Positions 28,251-36,924 of a DNA stretch of 64,000 bases are shown one piece after another. Origin of the DNA: JANXZS01 sp963797255 (GTDB taxonomy: Bacteria; Acidobacteriota; Terriglobia; Terriglobales; Acidobacteriaceae); assembly GCA_963797255.1 (NCBI GenBank), contig CAWCOV010000015.1, positions 682,001-746,000 on the forward strand, read 5' to 3'. Position 1 is the stretch's first letter. The number at the start of each line of letters is the position of its first letter. The notes beneath the pieces are model-generated. The model worked only from the letters and a program-made list of their open reading frames with translations. It was not told the DNA's origin and ran no database searches. Both the position numbers and the translations under genes were made by a program.

Positions 28251-29140
28251 GCGGTGCGTGGAGTTGCATTCGCAGTGCCGCTGCTGTCGTCTGTGGCGCT
28301 GAAGGAAGAGAAGCCAAAGTACTTCCAATGGCTGTCGTAGTTGTCGTAGAAACCGATGCCTGGATTCCCTGAAGTCCAAGGTCCAAACGCTCCGAACCCT
28401 CCTCCGGCTGCTCCACTATCGGTGGCCTGAAGAATCTGCTCGCCGTTCTTATAGAGAGTGATTACGGTTGGATTCGTTCCGGTTGCGGTGGCTTTGATGA
28501 CATCGCCATTTACCAGGTACGCGGCACTATTCGTAGTCTCAAAATTCCAGTAGCTGCCATTAGGGCCATTCCAGCGGGCGATGTGGCAATACCGATTATC
28601 GGAATTCACACTGCAATAGGCCTCATATCCCGTGATGCTGAAGGGAGAAATCGTCGTCCTCAACCGCAATTCCACCTCGTGGCAGCAATGGCCTGTCGGT
28701 GTCTCATGGATCCTGACCGTGGCGGAGACCGTCTGTGTAGGCCCCCAACTGCCCGAAAGGATGGCAGTCGGATCACCAAACTCAGTAGGCTCAGAGACGC
28801 CATAGGCAAAGCCGGACACGGTCTGCACGTCTCCCCAAAGACGCCCAGCTCTCCAGAGACTACCCCCTTTCCAGATACTTGCTCCCGCGTGGCTTCCTCC
28901 AATCCAGTTTCCGCTCTCGCTAATCGGGTTTTCCGTTCGAGGAAAACTGGTGCTGTAGGAGTGCACACCCTTCGCGTCCGTCGTGGCTGTCGAGCCAGCA
29001 GCATCGGGGCTGCTTCCACCGCCTCGGCATCCACTAAGCAAAGAGATAAGGCAGATTAAGAGGAAGGTGACATGGCGATCGGTGGAACGCTTTCGTGTGG
29101 ACGTATTCTCTCCTGGCTTCAGCATGAGTGATGCCGCCAT
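28244..29140 (-). CDS. Lipoprotein of unknown function
   Basis: The N terminus has a hydrophobic signal ending in a lipobox (HVTFLLICLISLLSGC). The mature part is rich in Gly, Ser and Thr. It has beta-strand patterns like a LamG/DUF1080-type jelly roll: GFAYGVSEPTEFGDPTAILSGSWG, then EVELRLRTTISPF, and VITLYKNGEQIL. A carbohydrate-binding surface role is possible. The start is uncertain; ATG 29140 gives a usual signal length, and an ATG at 29224 adds 28 unconserved residues. It overlaps the PilZ gene's 3' end by 7 bases, tail to tail. Confidence 0.65.
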   Translation of the reverse strand: MAASLMLKPGENTSTRKRSTDRHVTFLLICLISLLSGCRGGGSSPDAAGSTATTDAKGVHSYSTSFPRTENPISESGNWIGGSHAGASIWKGGSLWRAGRLWGDVQTVSGFAYGVSEPTEFGDPTAILSGSWGPTQTVSATVRIHETPTGHCCHEVELRLRTTISPFSITGYEAYCSVNSDNRYCHIARWNGPNGSYWNFETTNSAAYLVNGDVIKATATGTNPTVITLYKNGEQILQATDSGAAGGGFGAFGPWTSGNPGIGFYDNYDSHWKYFGFSSFSATDDSSGTANATPRTAQ

Positions 29141-29456
29141 AGGCTCATCGACATTAAAACGAGGAACTGCAATAGAAGGTAGTTCTTCCTTCTTGTTCCC
29201 CGTAGTTTTCGCGACCACATCCAATCGAGAGCATCGATTCTGCAGAGATAGAAAGTACCGCCTTGAACACGACGGTTCCGTAGCCTCAGAGGAGAGCAGG
29301 ACGACGCGCTCAGGCCGGTATCCAGCAACCGCCGGATGCCCGCTTGAAACAATCGGCAGATCAAACGCGAGGCTTCGTTATTGTCAGTCAGAAGACCGAA
29401 CTGGAAGAGAAGTCTGAAACCGCAACAACGAGAGCCAGGCAAATCTGCAATTGCAG

Positions 29457-29738
29457 TTACGATGCTCTGGCAGTATCCGCAGGCATCTCTGCCTGTGCCG
29501 GCCGCTCGAAAGTCAGCTCGTCGTTGATCTGCACTTTATGGAAAAGCCATTCCTGATCGCTGCGCAGGATCTCAGCCAGCGATTCCCGGATGGCTCCGTT
29601 TGGTTCGCGATATCCGTTAATGATTCTGCTCAGGTACGCCTCGTCGATGCCCAGCATCTTGGCTAGACGGTTTTGACGCATACCAACGGTATAAATTCGC
29701 AGCTTCAGATTGGGGTAAATGTCTCTATTTGGGGCCAC
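29457..29738 (-). CDS. XRE-family helix-turn-helix regulator
   Basis: Residues from LKLRIYTVGMRQNRLAKML to EAYLSRIINGYREPN make a complete Cro/C1-type helix-turn-helix. The GTG at 29738 has AGGA about 10 bases upstream; a GTG at 29777 is an alternative. At 93 residues it is a single-domain repressor-like protein with a short acidic tail. It is divergent from the sigma-54 activator gene, and the 400-base spacer between them has repeated symmetrical sites, so autorepression or control of the activator is likely. Confidence 0.75.
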   Translation of the reverse strand: MAPNRDIYPNLKLRIYTVGMRQNRLAKMLGIDEAYLSRIINGYREPNGAIRESLAEILRSDQEWLFHKVQINDELTFERPAQAEMPADTARAS

Positions 29739-29881
29739 TCTGCACCGTTCCTGGCTATCTTGCCGGTTATGTCTCACGAATCTTTCAACGCAGGGGGAAG
29801 CTTAACTAGGCCTCATTGCTGCAATCCGACGACCACAATTTCAGGAACGCGGAGATCAATATTTTGTTAGTTTTTCCGCTT

Positions 29882-29989
29882 TTGGTAACCGTCAGATCGA
29901 CCCGGGAAGTTACCAAGTTTCCGAAAAAATCTGAAGGTTTAGGGGTATGATGCTGGGGAAGGTTTCCGAAAGTTTCAGAAATGGAAACC
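29882..29989. promoter_or_regulatory. Repeated operator-like sites between divergent regulators
   Basis: Three symmetry elements lie in 108 bases. TTGGTAAC (29882-29889) pairs with GTTACCAA (29909-29916). TTTC-N-GAAA occurs at 29918-29926, 29963-29971 and 29973-29981. GGTTTCC (29961-29967) pairs with GGAAACC (29983-29989). The two TTTCCGAAA boxes with their following [AT]TC-[AT]-GAA are near-identical 18-mers 45 bases apart. This is a good candidate binding array for the adjacent XRE protein. Confidence 0.6.
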
Positions 29990-30142
29990 GCTTGCGGCAC
30001 GTTTTTCTGGGCACGTCACGTCCAGGCATTGTAATAATTTGTTTTCATGGTTCTGCCAATATCCGGGTCTTACAGCAGCAGCCACCGAACTTTACTACGG
30101 CACTGCAATTTCATGGAATCTGCTCCGAAGTAGCGAGGGAAG

Positions 30143-31555
30143 ATGTCAGGCAATATCGTGGTCGTAACCATGACACCCGAGGCACACGGGCCCATGATTC
30201 AGAGGCTTGGGACCCAGGGTCATTGTGTCCATCCCGTGAAGACCGTACCTGACGCGTTCGCTTACCTGCAGTCTGCCCAATGCACCGCTTCGCTTGCCTT
30301 GTTCGACGTTACCCTTCGACGCCAGCAGGACTTTGATACTCTCGCTGAACTCACCGCCCGCAGCCCACTTCTCCATTTCCTGCTTCTCGGCGAGTACCTG
30401 AATGGGCGCGAAGAGCTCAACGGTGGAAAGAACCCGCGTATTCATTGGATTCACACGCCCCTTTCGCATCCTGAAACTATCCGCAGGGTGGAAGAGGTGC
30501 TTGCTGAAGTAAGTCGCGCAGCGGAACTCGCGGCCAGCGCGCCCGCAATGGCGCCCGAAGATATCAAGGGTGAAGGCCCGCTTTACTATTCCGACGCGTT
30601 TCTCAGTCGCGTTGGAGAGGCGAATGTCCCTGTGCTTTTGCACGGAGAAACCGGAGTCGGCAAAGAAGTCATGGCCCGCAGACTCTGGGCCTGCTCCCCG
30701 CGTGCTAACAAGCCTTTCCTTAAATTGAACTGCGCGGCACTCCCTTCAGAGTTGATTGAGAGCGAACTCTTCGGATACGAGAAGGGAGCTTTCACCGGCG
30801 CTACCACTGACAAGCAGGGCCGATTCGAGACAGCTCAGAACGGAACGATCCTGCTCGACGAAATCGGCGACATGGATGTGCGTCTGCAGGCCAAGTTGCT
30901 TCACGTCTTGCAGGATGGCGAAATTCAACCCCTCGGAAGCAGCCGCACTATCAAGATCGACGTGCGCGTTATTGCTGCCACTCATCGCGATCTGCGCCGC
31001 GCCATCGAGGAGGGAACCTTCCGGGAAGATCTCTTCTATCGCCTGAATGTCGTAAACATCACCATCCCGCCTTTGCGTGAGCGAAAGAGCGAGATCATTC
31101 CGCTCGCAAAGGTTCTGCTTCGCCGCAATATGCCAGACGGAGCTGAGCTCCCAGTGCTTTCCCAACAATTGCAGCAGGCGTTGCTCGAATACCGCTGGCC
31201 CGGCAATGTACGCGAGCTTGAAAACGTCATGCGCCGCCTTCTCGTTTACCAGGACTCGGTCACCATCATGCAGGAACTCCGCGCCCCGGAAGCTCCGCGG
31301 CTGCGCTCTGCAGCCCCGGCCGCAGCAGATTCCCAGCAGAACGGCAAAGCGCAACCCGCTTCCACCATCGATCGCCTCGCCGAACTATCACGGGAAGCAG
31401 AATCGCGGCTCCTGCTGGATACGCTGGAACAGACTCGCTGGAATCGTCGCCAGGCAGCGGCGCGCTTGAATATCGAATACAAAGCCTTCCTTTACAAGCT
31501 GCAGAAGCATGGCCTGGTAGAAGTGAAGGTAAAACGCGGAAACGTCAGCGTCTGA
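30143..31555 (+). CDS. Sigma-54-dependent transcription activator (NtrC family)
   Basis: 470 residues in three parts. The first 125 have a receiver-like fold with a possible acceptor Asp (SLALFDVTLRR), but the β1 acidic pair and the usual KPF lysine are missing, so phosphorylation control looks degenerate. The central AAA+ domain has Walker A GETGVGKE, the sigma-54 contact loop GAFTGA, Walker B TILLDEIGDM and the arginine-finger region FREDLFYRLNV. The C terminus is a Fis-type helix-turn-helix (TRWNRRQAAARLNIEYKAFLYKL). Related activators control EPS loci in other bacteria. It stands alone on the plus strand; no histidine kinase gene is nearby. Confidence 0.92.
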   Translation: MSGNIVVVTMTPEAHGPMIQRLGTQGHCVHPVKTVPDAFAYLQSAQCTASLALFDVTLRRQQDFDTLAELTARSPLLHFLLLGEYLNGREELNGGKNPRIHWIHTPLSHPETIRRVEEVLAEVSRAAELAASAPAMAPEDIKGEGPLYYSDAFLSRVGEANVPVLLHGETGVGKEVMARRLWACSPRANKPFLKLNCAALPSELIESELFGYEKGAFTGATTDKQGRFETAQNGTILLDEIGDMDVRLQAKLLHVLQDGEIQPLGSSRTIKIDVRVIAATHRDLRRAIEEGTFREDLFYRLNVVNITIPPLRERKSEIIPLAKVLLRRNMPDGAELPVLSQQLQQALLEYRWPGNVRELENVMRRLLVYQDSVTIMQELRAPEAPRLRSAAPAAADSQQNGKAQPASTIDRLAELSREAESRLLLDTLEQTRWNRRQAAARLNIEYKAFLYKLQKHGLVEVKVKRGNVSV

Positions 31556-31702
31556 GCTTCTCCCTGCGGCTGCTTAGCCGCTCGTCCTCGCACTTCTCAA
31601 CCGTTATCCTGCGCCCGGCCAATATCCGATCCATTTCGGGAAGTCAGCACGAAATCTCCCAACACATCTCAAGTTCTTCGCTCCGTTGCCGATCATCCAG
31701 GC

Positions 31703-31945
31703 ATGAGACTCGTTCCCACAGCCGAATATGGTTCCCTGACACCAGAATCCGTATCTCCGCTCGTCGTCCACATACCCGCAGAGTGCCCGAAGCAACGAGA
31801 GGCCGCACTCAATGAAGAGGCCTTCGAGACTGCCGCCAATCACGTCGGGGGATGTCTCCGCGGCGTCCTGTATGCCGTCCTTTTCCAAACTGTCGTCGTT
31901 TCCCTTTGCGTCGTCCTATTCAAAATCTGGCGCATGATGCGCTAG
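31703..31945 (+). CDS. Small single-span membrane protein
   Basis: 80 residues. The first 50 are polar, and a hydrophobic helix follows near the C terminus (GVLYAVLFQTVVVSLCVVLF) with positive residues after it (KIWRMMR), predicting an N-out or tail-anchored form. No strong ribosome site is seen before ATG 31703, and I recognise no family. It lies between the activator gene and the WbpA-like gene. Confidence 0.4.
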   Translation: MRLVPTAEYGSLTPESVSPLVVHIPAECPKQREAALNEEAFETAANHVGGCLRGVLYAVLFQTVVVSLCVVLFKIWRMMR

Positions 31946-32116
31946 AAGCCTGGCATGCCAGCCACATTGTGAAATGCTTTGCATAATGTTCCTGGGACAA
32001 ACGTGCAGTCTTTGGCACTGTCCCGGGTTACCTTTCCTCCTTTATTCCCAAAAATTGCCCAGAATATTGAAAATGACGGCATAGGAGTTCGGCAACTGGA
32101 GTGCAACAATAATCAC

Positions 32117-33484
32117 ATGTCGACGATTAGCCAAAACACGCTGCCGGGAATTGCCCGGGAGCGAATGGACCGCATCCACTCTCGAACTGCCAAAGTCGGA
32201 ATCATCGGACTCGGATATGTCGGTTTGCCCCTCTCGCTGCTTTTTTCCGAGGCAGGATTCAAAGTCACCGGATTCGACATTGACGCCAAAAAAGTGGACG
32301 ACCTCGAGGCCGGTCGATCCTACATTTTCCGCATACCTGTGACGGAGATTCAGAGCGCGCTCCAGCAGGGATTTCGCGCCACCAACGACTTCTCGCGCCT
32401 TGCAGACATGGACGCCATCATCATGTGCGTTCCCACTCCGCTCACCGAGCACCATGAGCCCGACCTCAGCTACATCGAGAACACCGCCAAATCCGCCGCC
32501 CCCTGGCTGCAGGAAGGGCAACTGGTTGTCCTCGAAAGCACCACCTACCCCGGCACTACCGAGGAGATGCTCATCCCAATCCTCGAAGCCAACAATGCGC
32601 ACGGCCTCAAAGTTCAAAGCACCGGCGAAGCGCAGGAGAGCGGAGTCTTTTACGTCGCCTTCTCTCCCGAGCGGGAAGATCCCGGCAACGACACCGTCGC
32701 GCGCCACGACATTCCCAAAGTCGTTGGCGGGCACGAAGAGATAGCCACATCTCTCGCCGCATCACTGTACGAAGGCATCTTCAAGCGTGCCGTCCGCGTC
32801 TCGTCCACTCGCGTCGCCGAGATGACCAAGCTGCTTGAGAATATCTATCGCTGCGTCAACATTGCGCTGGTTAACGAGCTCAAGATGCTCTCCCTCAAAA
32901 TGGGAGTCGATATCTGGGAAGTCATCGAAGCCGCATCCACCAAGCCTTTCGGATTTCATCCTTTCTATCCCGGCCCCGGTCTCGGAGGCCACTGCATTCC
33001 CATCGATCCCTTCTATCTCAGTTGGAAGGCGAAGGAGTACGACTTCAGCACGCGCTTCATCGAGTTGGCTGGCGAAATCAATGGCGCCATGCCGGAACAC
33101 GTCGTCGAGTTTGTCGCCAAGGCCCTCAATCAGCACAAGAAGGCCGTGAACGGCTCGCGCATCCTCATGCTGGGCATGGCTTACAAAAAAGATATCGACG
33201 ATCTGCGCGAATCTCCATCGCTCACCATCATCGAGTTGCTGCGCCAGGCGGGCGCGGAGGTACTCTACAACGATCCTTATTTCCCGACCGTTGGACGAGG
33301 ACGCCGCTACAACCTCAACATGACCTGCACGCCGCTCGACAATCTTGAGCAGTACGATTGCGTGCTCATTGTCACCGACCACTCCGACTACGACTACGTG
33401 GACATCGTCAACAAGTCGCAACTTGTAGTCGATTCGCGCAACGCCACCAAGGGCATCCAGTCGTCGAAGATCGTTCGCTGCTAA
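32117..33484 (+). CDS. wbpA: UDP-N-acetylglucosamine 6-dehydrogenase (WbpA-like)
   Basis: Starting at ATG 32117 the protein has 455 residues. The NAD-binding motif is VGIIGLGYVGLPLS. The catalytic Cys293 is in GPGLGGHCIPIDPFYLSWKA, and NIYRCVNIALVNELK is the central dimer helix. The LPLS and GHCIPIDPFYL patterns are those of the WbpA/TviB branch, which makes UDP-GlcNAcA (or GalNAcA) rather than UDP-GlcA. It thereby supplies the substrate of the WbpB-like enzyme at 16.4 kb. A longer frame (from 31979) adds 46 residues with no family match. It is separate from the EPS cluster and transcribed in the opposite direction. Confidence 0.9.
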   Translation: MSTISQNTLPGIARERMDRIHSRTAKVGIIGLGYVGLPLSLLFSEAGFKVTGFDIDAKKVDDLEAGRSYIFRIPVTEIQSALQQGFRATNDFSRLADMDAIIMCVPTPLTEHHEPDLSYIENTAKSAAPWLQEGQLVVLESTTYPGTTEEMLIPILEANNAHGLKVQSTGEAQESGVFYVAFSPEREDPGNDTVARHDIPKVVGGHEEIATSLAASLYEGIFKRAVRVSSTRVAEMTKLLENIYRCVNIALVNELKMLSLKMGVDIWEVIEAASTKPFGFHPFYPGPGLGGHCIPIDPFYLSWKAKEYDFSTRFIELAGEINGAMPEHVVEFVAKALNQHKKAVNGSRILMLGMAYKKDIDDLRESPSLTIIELLRQAGAEVLYNDPYFPTVGRGRRYNLNMTCTPLDNLEQYDCVLIVTDHSDYDYVDIVNKSQLVVDSRNATKGIQSSKIVRC

Positions 33485-33536
33485 AGAAGGATCCTGATGC
33501 AGGGAACGAGTTATAGTTCCCTGCGGGGTCTCCGGC

Positions 33537-34250
33537 GTGAATCATAAGCGCAGCCACGGCATGGGGATGCTTCTCCGAAATGTGACGGCGATCGCGCTGA
33601 TCACGCTCATCGTTATCTCTGTAAGTATGGCCGCGCTCGCTGTATCGCGATATCCGGCCTTCTTCTCCCAGACGGGAGCACGCACATATTTAGTGCAATC
33701 GATCTGCGCTTTGTTCGCGTATGCGGTCGCGATTTTCGTTTTCGTAAGGCCCAACAGCCCATTGTGGGAGACAATCCTCCCGACCGCGTTGCGCTTCGGT
33801 CTGCTCTCTGGAGCAATCGAAATCGTGAATATAGGAATTGAAAATGGCATCCCGTTTTCTATCCATAGCCCAGTTGCTCAAATTGGATTTATGCTGACGG
33901 TCTTTGCGCTATGGGGCGTAGCCGGTGGCCGAACTGCTCAAGCCTGCCGCTCGACACGTGCCGGCTTGCTCGCGGGGATTTCGAGTGCCGGCATCTGTAT
34001 GCTCATCGCGGTGACGGCGGGCTTCGCGATGGAGTTCTTCCTCGTTCCGCCTGAATCGGCGTATGTCGCAACGTGGGGAGAATTCAAGCGGAGCGGGTGG
34101 ACGGATGCGCGGGCATTCGGGATCGCCAATACACTCGATTCAGGATTCACCCATCTCGTGATGGCTCCAATCGTTGCGGCGATTTTCGGAAGTATAGCCT
34201 CTCTGCTTGTCCGATACTTACCTTCGAAGGATGCTCCAATCGCATCGTAA
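33537..34250 (+). CDS. Multi-span membrane protein of unknown function
   Basis: 237 residues with about six hydrophobic segments (AIALITLIVISVSMAALAV, LVQSICALFAYAVAIFVFV, PVAQIGFMLTVFALWGVAG and others). No conserved catalytic pattern is visible. Start is GTG 33537 or ATG 33561. It follows the WbpA-like gene by 52 bases, so co-transcription is possible. Confidence 0.65.
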   Translation: MNHKRSHGMGMLLRNVTAIALITLIVISVSMAALAVSRYPAFFSQTGARTYLVQSICALFAYAVAIFVFVRPNSPLWETILPTALRFGLLSGAIEIVNIGIENGIPFSIHSPVAQIGFMLTVFALWGVAGGRTAQACRSTRAGLLAGISSAGICMLIAVTAGFAMEFFLVPPESAYVATWGEFKRSGWTDARAFGIANTLDSGFTHLVMAPIVAAIFGSIASLLVRYLPSKDAPIAS

Positions 34251-34385
34251 GCGGCGAACCTGGAATTTCTCCTTTTAGCCTTCTCCTCTATTGACCCGCA
34301 TCCGAGTTCAGGCTTGTTCAAGCCCGCGGAACGGCATACATTGGGTAGCGGCAAACCGTTCTGAAACTATTTAAGTGGAGAAAAT

Positions 34386-36386
34386 ATGTTTCTCGTGCGC
34401 GCGTCCTCATTGCTTGCATTGTCGCTGTCCGTCACGCTGTCGTCCCCGGCACAAACATCGGCTTCCGGTCCGCTGCAGGTCTCGTCGCCCGACGGGCAGA
34501 TCGCCTTCAGCCTCACCGATGGCCCATCCGGAAAGAGTCCTGCCGGTCTCCGCTACACGGTCAATTTTCATGGCAAGCCACTCATCGATGAGTCCGACCT
34601 TGGCCTGGAGATTCAGGGCCAGCCCGCACTCGGCCCCGGTCTCCACAAAGTGAGTGGACACCCCTGCAACGCCGACGAAACTTACACCATCCCGGTCGGC
34701 AAAACGAAGAGTGTTCGCAATCACTACAACTGCGTCGTCGAAGATTTCGCGAGCGACACCGGCAGCAAGCTATCCATCGAAATCAGGGTCTTTGATGATG
34801 GACTCGCTTTCCGCTACCTCGTTCCCGAACAGCCATCCATCAAGTCCGCGCGCATTACCGGCGAGCTCACGCAGTTTCACTACAGCATGGATGCGACGCT
34901 TTATCCTCTGGTCCTCAAAGCCTTCCAGTCTTCGTATGAAGATGACTACCAGATGCGCACTGTGAGCAGCATTCAGCCGGCGTGGATTGTAGCCTTGCCA
35001 CTGCTTGCGCAGGTGCCGTCAGCAGGTTGGGTCGCCATCACGGAAGCCAACATCGACAACTATTCCGGCCTCTATCTGAAAAGCGACAAGCAACTCCACA
35101 CGCTCAAGGCTGCGCTCTCGCCCAACATCAAAGATCCAACGTTTGCTGTTGAAGCCACCGCCCCATTTCAATCGCCCTGGCGCGTACTCATGATCGGCGA
35201 TACCCCCGGCCGCCTCATCGAATCCAACATCGTCATCAATCTCAATCCTCCATCGAAGATCGCCGACACTTCGTGGATCAAGGCAGGGAAGTCCGCATGG
35301 GATTGGTGGTCCGGCGACATGGCGACCGGAGTAAGTTTCAAGCCCGGCATGAACACGGCGACCATGAAGCACTACATCGAATTCGCCTCCGACGCCGGTT
35401 TCCCCTACATGCTGATCGATGCGGGATGGGCCAAGCCGTCGCCCGAAGCGCGAACGGATTACTCCGACCTCGCGGACATCACCCAATTTCATCCCGATGT
35501 CGACATGCCGGAACTCCTCCGCTACGCCAAGGAAAAGAACGTTAAGATCTGGGTGTGGTCGCACTGGACCTCGGTCGATAAATACATGGATCAGGCATTT
35601 CCTCTCTTTGAGAAGTGGGGAATCGCCGGAGTCAAAATCGACTTCATGGATCGCGACGATCAGTGGATGGTGGACTGGTATCGCCGCGTCGCGCAGAACG
35701 CCGCCGACCATCACCTGCTGCTCGATTATCACGGGGCATTCAAGCCCGATGGCTTGCGCCGCACCTATCCCAACCTGCTCACGCGCGAGGCCGTCATGGG
35801 CAAGGAATATTCCAAGTGGAGCGCGCGCGTTACTCCCGTCCACAACACCACGCTGCCATTCACGCGCATGCTCGCCGGCCCGCTCGACTACACTCCCGGC
35901 GGCTTCAACAATTCAAACCTCGCAAACTTTGTCGCGCGCAATGAGAAGCCCATGGTTCTCGGCACGCGCGCCTCAGAACTCGCTCTCTTCGTCGTATTGG
36001 AGAGTCCGCTCGAAATGGTCTCGGACTATCCCGAGCAGTACAAGGGACAGAAGGATTTCGATTTCATCAAGCAGGTCCCCTGCACATGGGATGAAGTTCA
36101 CGTGATCGATGGCCTGCCCATGCAGTTCATTTCACTCGCACGCAGGAGCGGCAACGATTGGTACATCGGCTCCATCACGAATTGGAACGAGCGCGATACC
36201 AAGCTGCCGCTCAGCTTCCTTGGCCCCGGCAAATACGTTGCAGAAATTTATGCCGATGCCAGCGACTCCGCCACCAACACAACCCACACCACCATCAGCA
36301 AGCGTCCCGTGGATCGCAGCACCGTTCTCGATGTTCACATGGTCTCCGGCGGCGGCAATGCGATATGGATTCATCCCGCAGCGTAA
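34386..36386 (+). CDS. GH97-family glycosidase, secreted
   Basis: 666 residues with a signal peptide (LLALSLSVTLSSPAQ) and GGAG before the ATG. The N-terminal beta-sandwich starts at SPDGQIAFSLTDG. The TIM barrel has SAWDWWSGD, PYMLIDAGWAKP, IWVWSHWTSVDK and GVKIDFMDRDDQ, in which Asp419 is in the nucleophile position of retaining GH97 alpha-galactosidases (inverting members lack it). YHGAFKPDGLRRTYPNLLTREAVMG and PMVLGTRASELALFVV also match. It should release alpha-linked galactose or related sugars in the periplasm or outside the cell. Confidence 0.93.
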   Translation: MFLVRASSLLALSLSVTLSSPAQTSASGPLQVSSPDGQIAFSLTDGPSGKSPAGLRYTVNFHGKPLIDESDLGLEIQGQPALGPGLHKVSGHPCNADETYTIPVGKTKSVRNHYNCVVEDFASDTGSKLSIEIRVFDDGLAFRYLVPEQPSIKSARITGELTQFHYSMDATLYPLVLKAFQSSYEDDYQMRTVSSIQPAWIVALPLLAQVPSAGWVAITEANIDNYSGLYLKSDKQLHTLKAALSPNIKDPTFAVEATAPFQSPWRVLMIGDTPGRLIESNIVINLNPPSKIADTSWIKAGKSAWDWWSGDMATGVSFKPGMNTATMKHYIEFASDAGFPYMLIDAGWAKPSPEARTDYSDLADITQFHPDVDMPELLRYAKEKNVKIWVWSHWTSVDKYMDQAFPLFEKWGIAGVKIDFMDRDDQWMVDWYRRVAQNAADHHLLLDYHGAFKPDGLRRTYPNLLTREAVMGKEYSKWSARVTPVHNTTLPFTRMLAGPLDYTPGGFNNSNLANFVARNEKPMVLGTRASELALFVVLESPLEMVSDYPEQYKGQKDFDFIKQVPCTWDEVHVIDGLPMQFISLARRSGNDWYIGSITNWNERDTKLPLSFLGPGKYVAEIYADASDSATNTTHTTISKRPVDRSTVLDVHMVSGGGNAIWIHPAA

Positions 36387-36439
36387 AGTAGAAGCACACC
36401 TTACTCAGTCGTGATGGTCCGGCCCAAAAAGGAGTTTCA

Positions 36440-36904
36440 TTGCTAAAGTTGACGGCACAAGTTCTCTTTCTCGGCTTACTTGCAATCATGTGCACGCCGT
36501 CGAACGCGCAGACCGACCGGACTATCACGATTCGAATGCTCGAAAGCAAAACGGGCACTGTTGTTAAGCCCACGAAGTTCCAGGTCAACGTCAACACGAA
36601 GGATTATTCGCAACTCGTTTCCATTACTCCCGACAAGGACGGCCTCGGGCAGTTAGTCGTGAAGGGCGACGTCACCATGCTCTCGATCCAGGCGACGTAC
36701 GAGCCCGGAGATCACGTCTTCGTCAATTGCGATTCGGCGAAGGACACCCTCTCATTTCTAACGCACTGGTACGATATCCCGCCGATCTTTGCCTCCGGCA
36801 CCGTCGCGCCCAACAGATGCAGCAAGCTCAAGGCAGAGGCCAAACCCGGCGAATTCGTATTCTTCATCCGTCCGATGAACTGGTACGAAAAGCTCCAGCA
36901 TTAA
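36440..36904 (+). CDS. Small secreted protein of unknown function
   Basis: 154 residues with a signal peptide (VLFLGLLAIMCTPSNAQ). TTG 36440 has AGGAG 6 bases upstream. The mature part looks like a beta-sandwich: TITIRMLESKTG, KFQVNVNTKDYSQLVSITPDKDG and EFVFFIRPMNWYEK, with two cysteines (NCDSAKD and NRCSKL) that could pair. It follows the GH97 gene by 53 bases and may be exported with it. No known domain. Confidence 0.6.
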   Translation: MLKLTAQVLFLGLLAIMCTPSNAQTDRTITIRMLESKTGTVVKPTKFQVNVNTKDYSQLVSITPDKDGLGQLVVKGDVTMLSIQATYEPGDHVFVNCDSAKDTLSFLTHWYDIPPIFASGTVAPNRCSKLKAEAKPGEFVFFIRPMNWYEKLQH

Positions 36905-36924
36905 ATGTTCTCTGCCCAGCGACC

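Noticed and set aside
29978..30000. Possible sigma-54 -24/-12 promoter (TGGAAACCGCTTGC)
   Set aside because: The spacing between GG and GC is 9 bases, not the required 10, and the sequence overlaps the inverted repeat.
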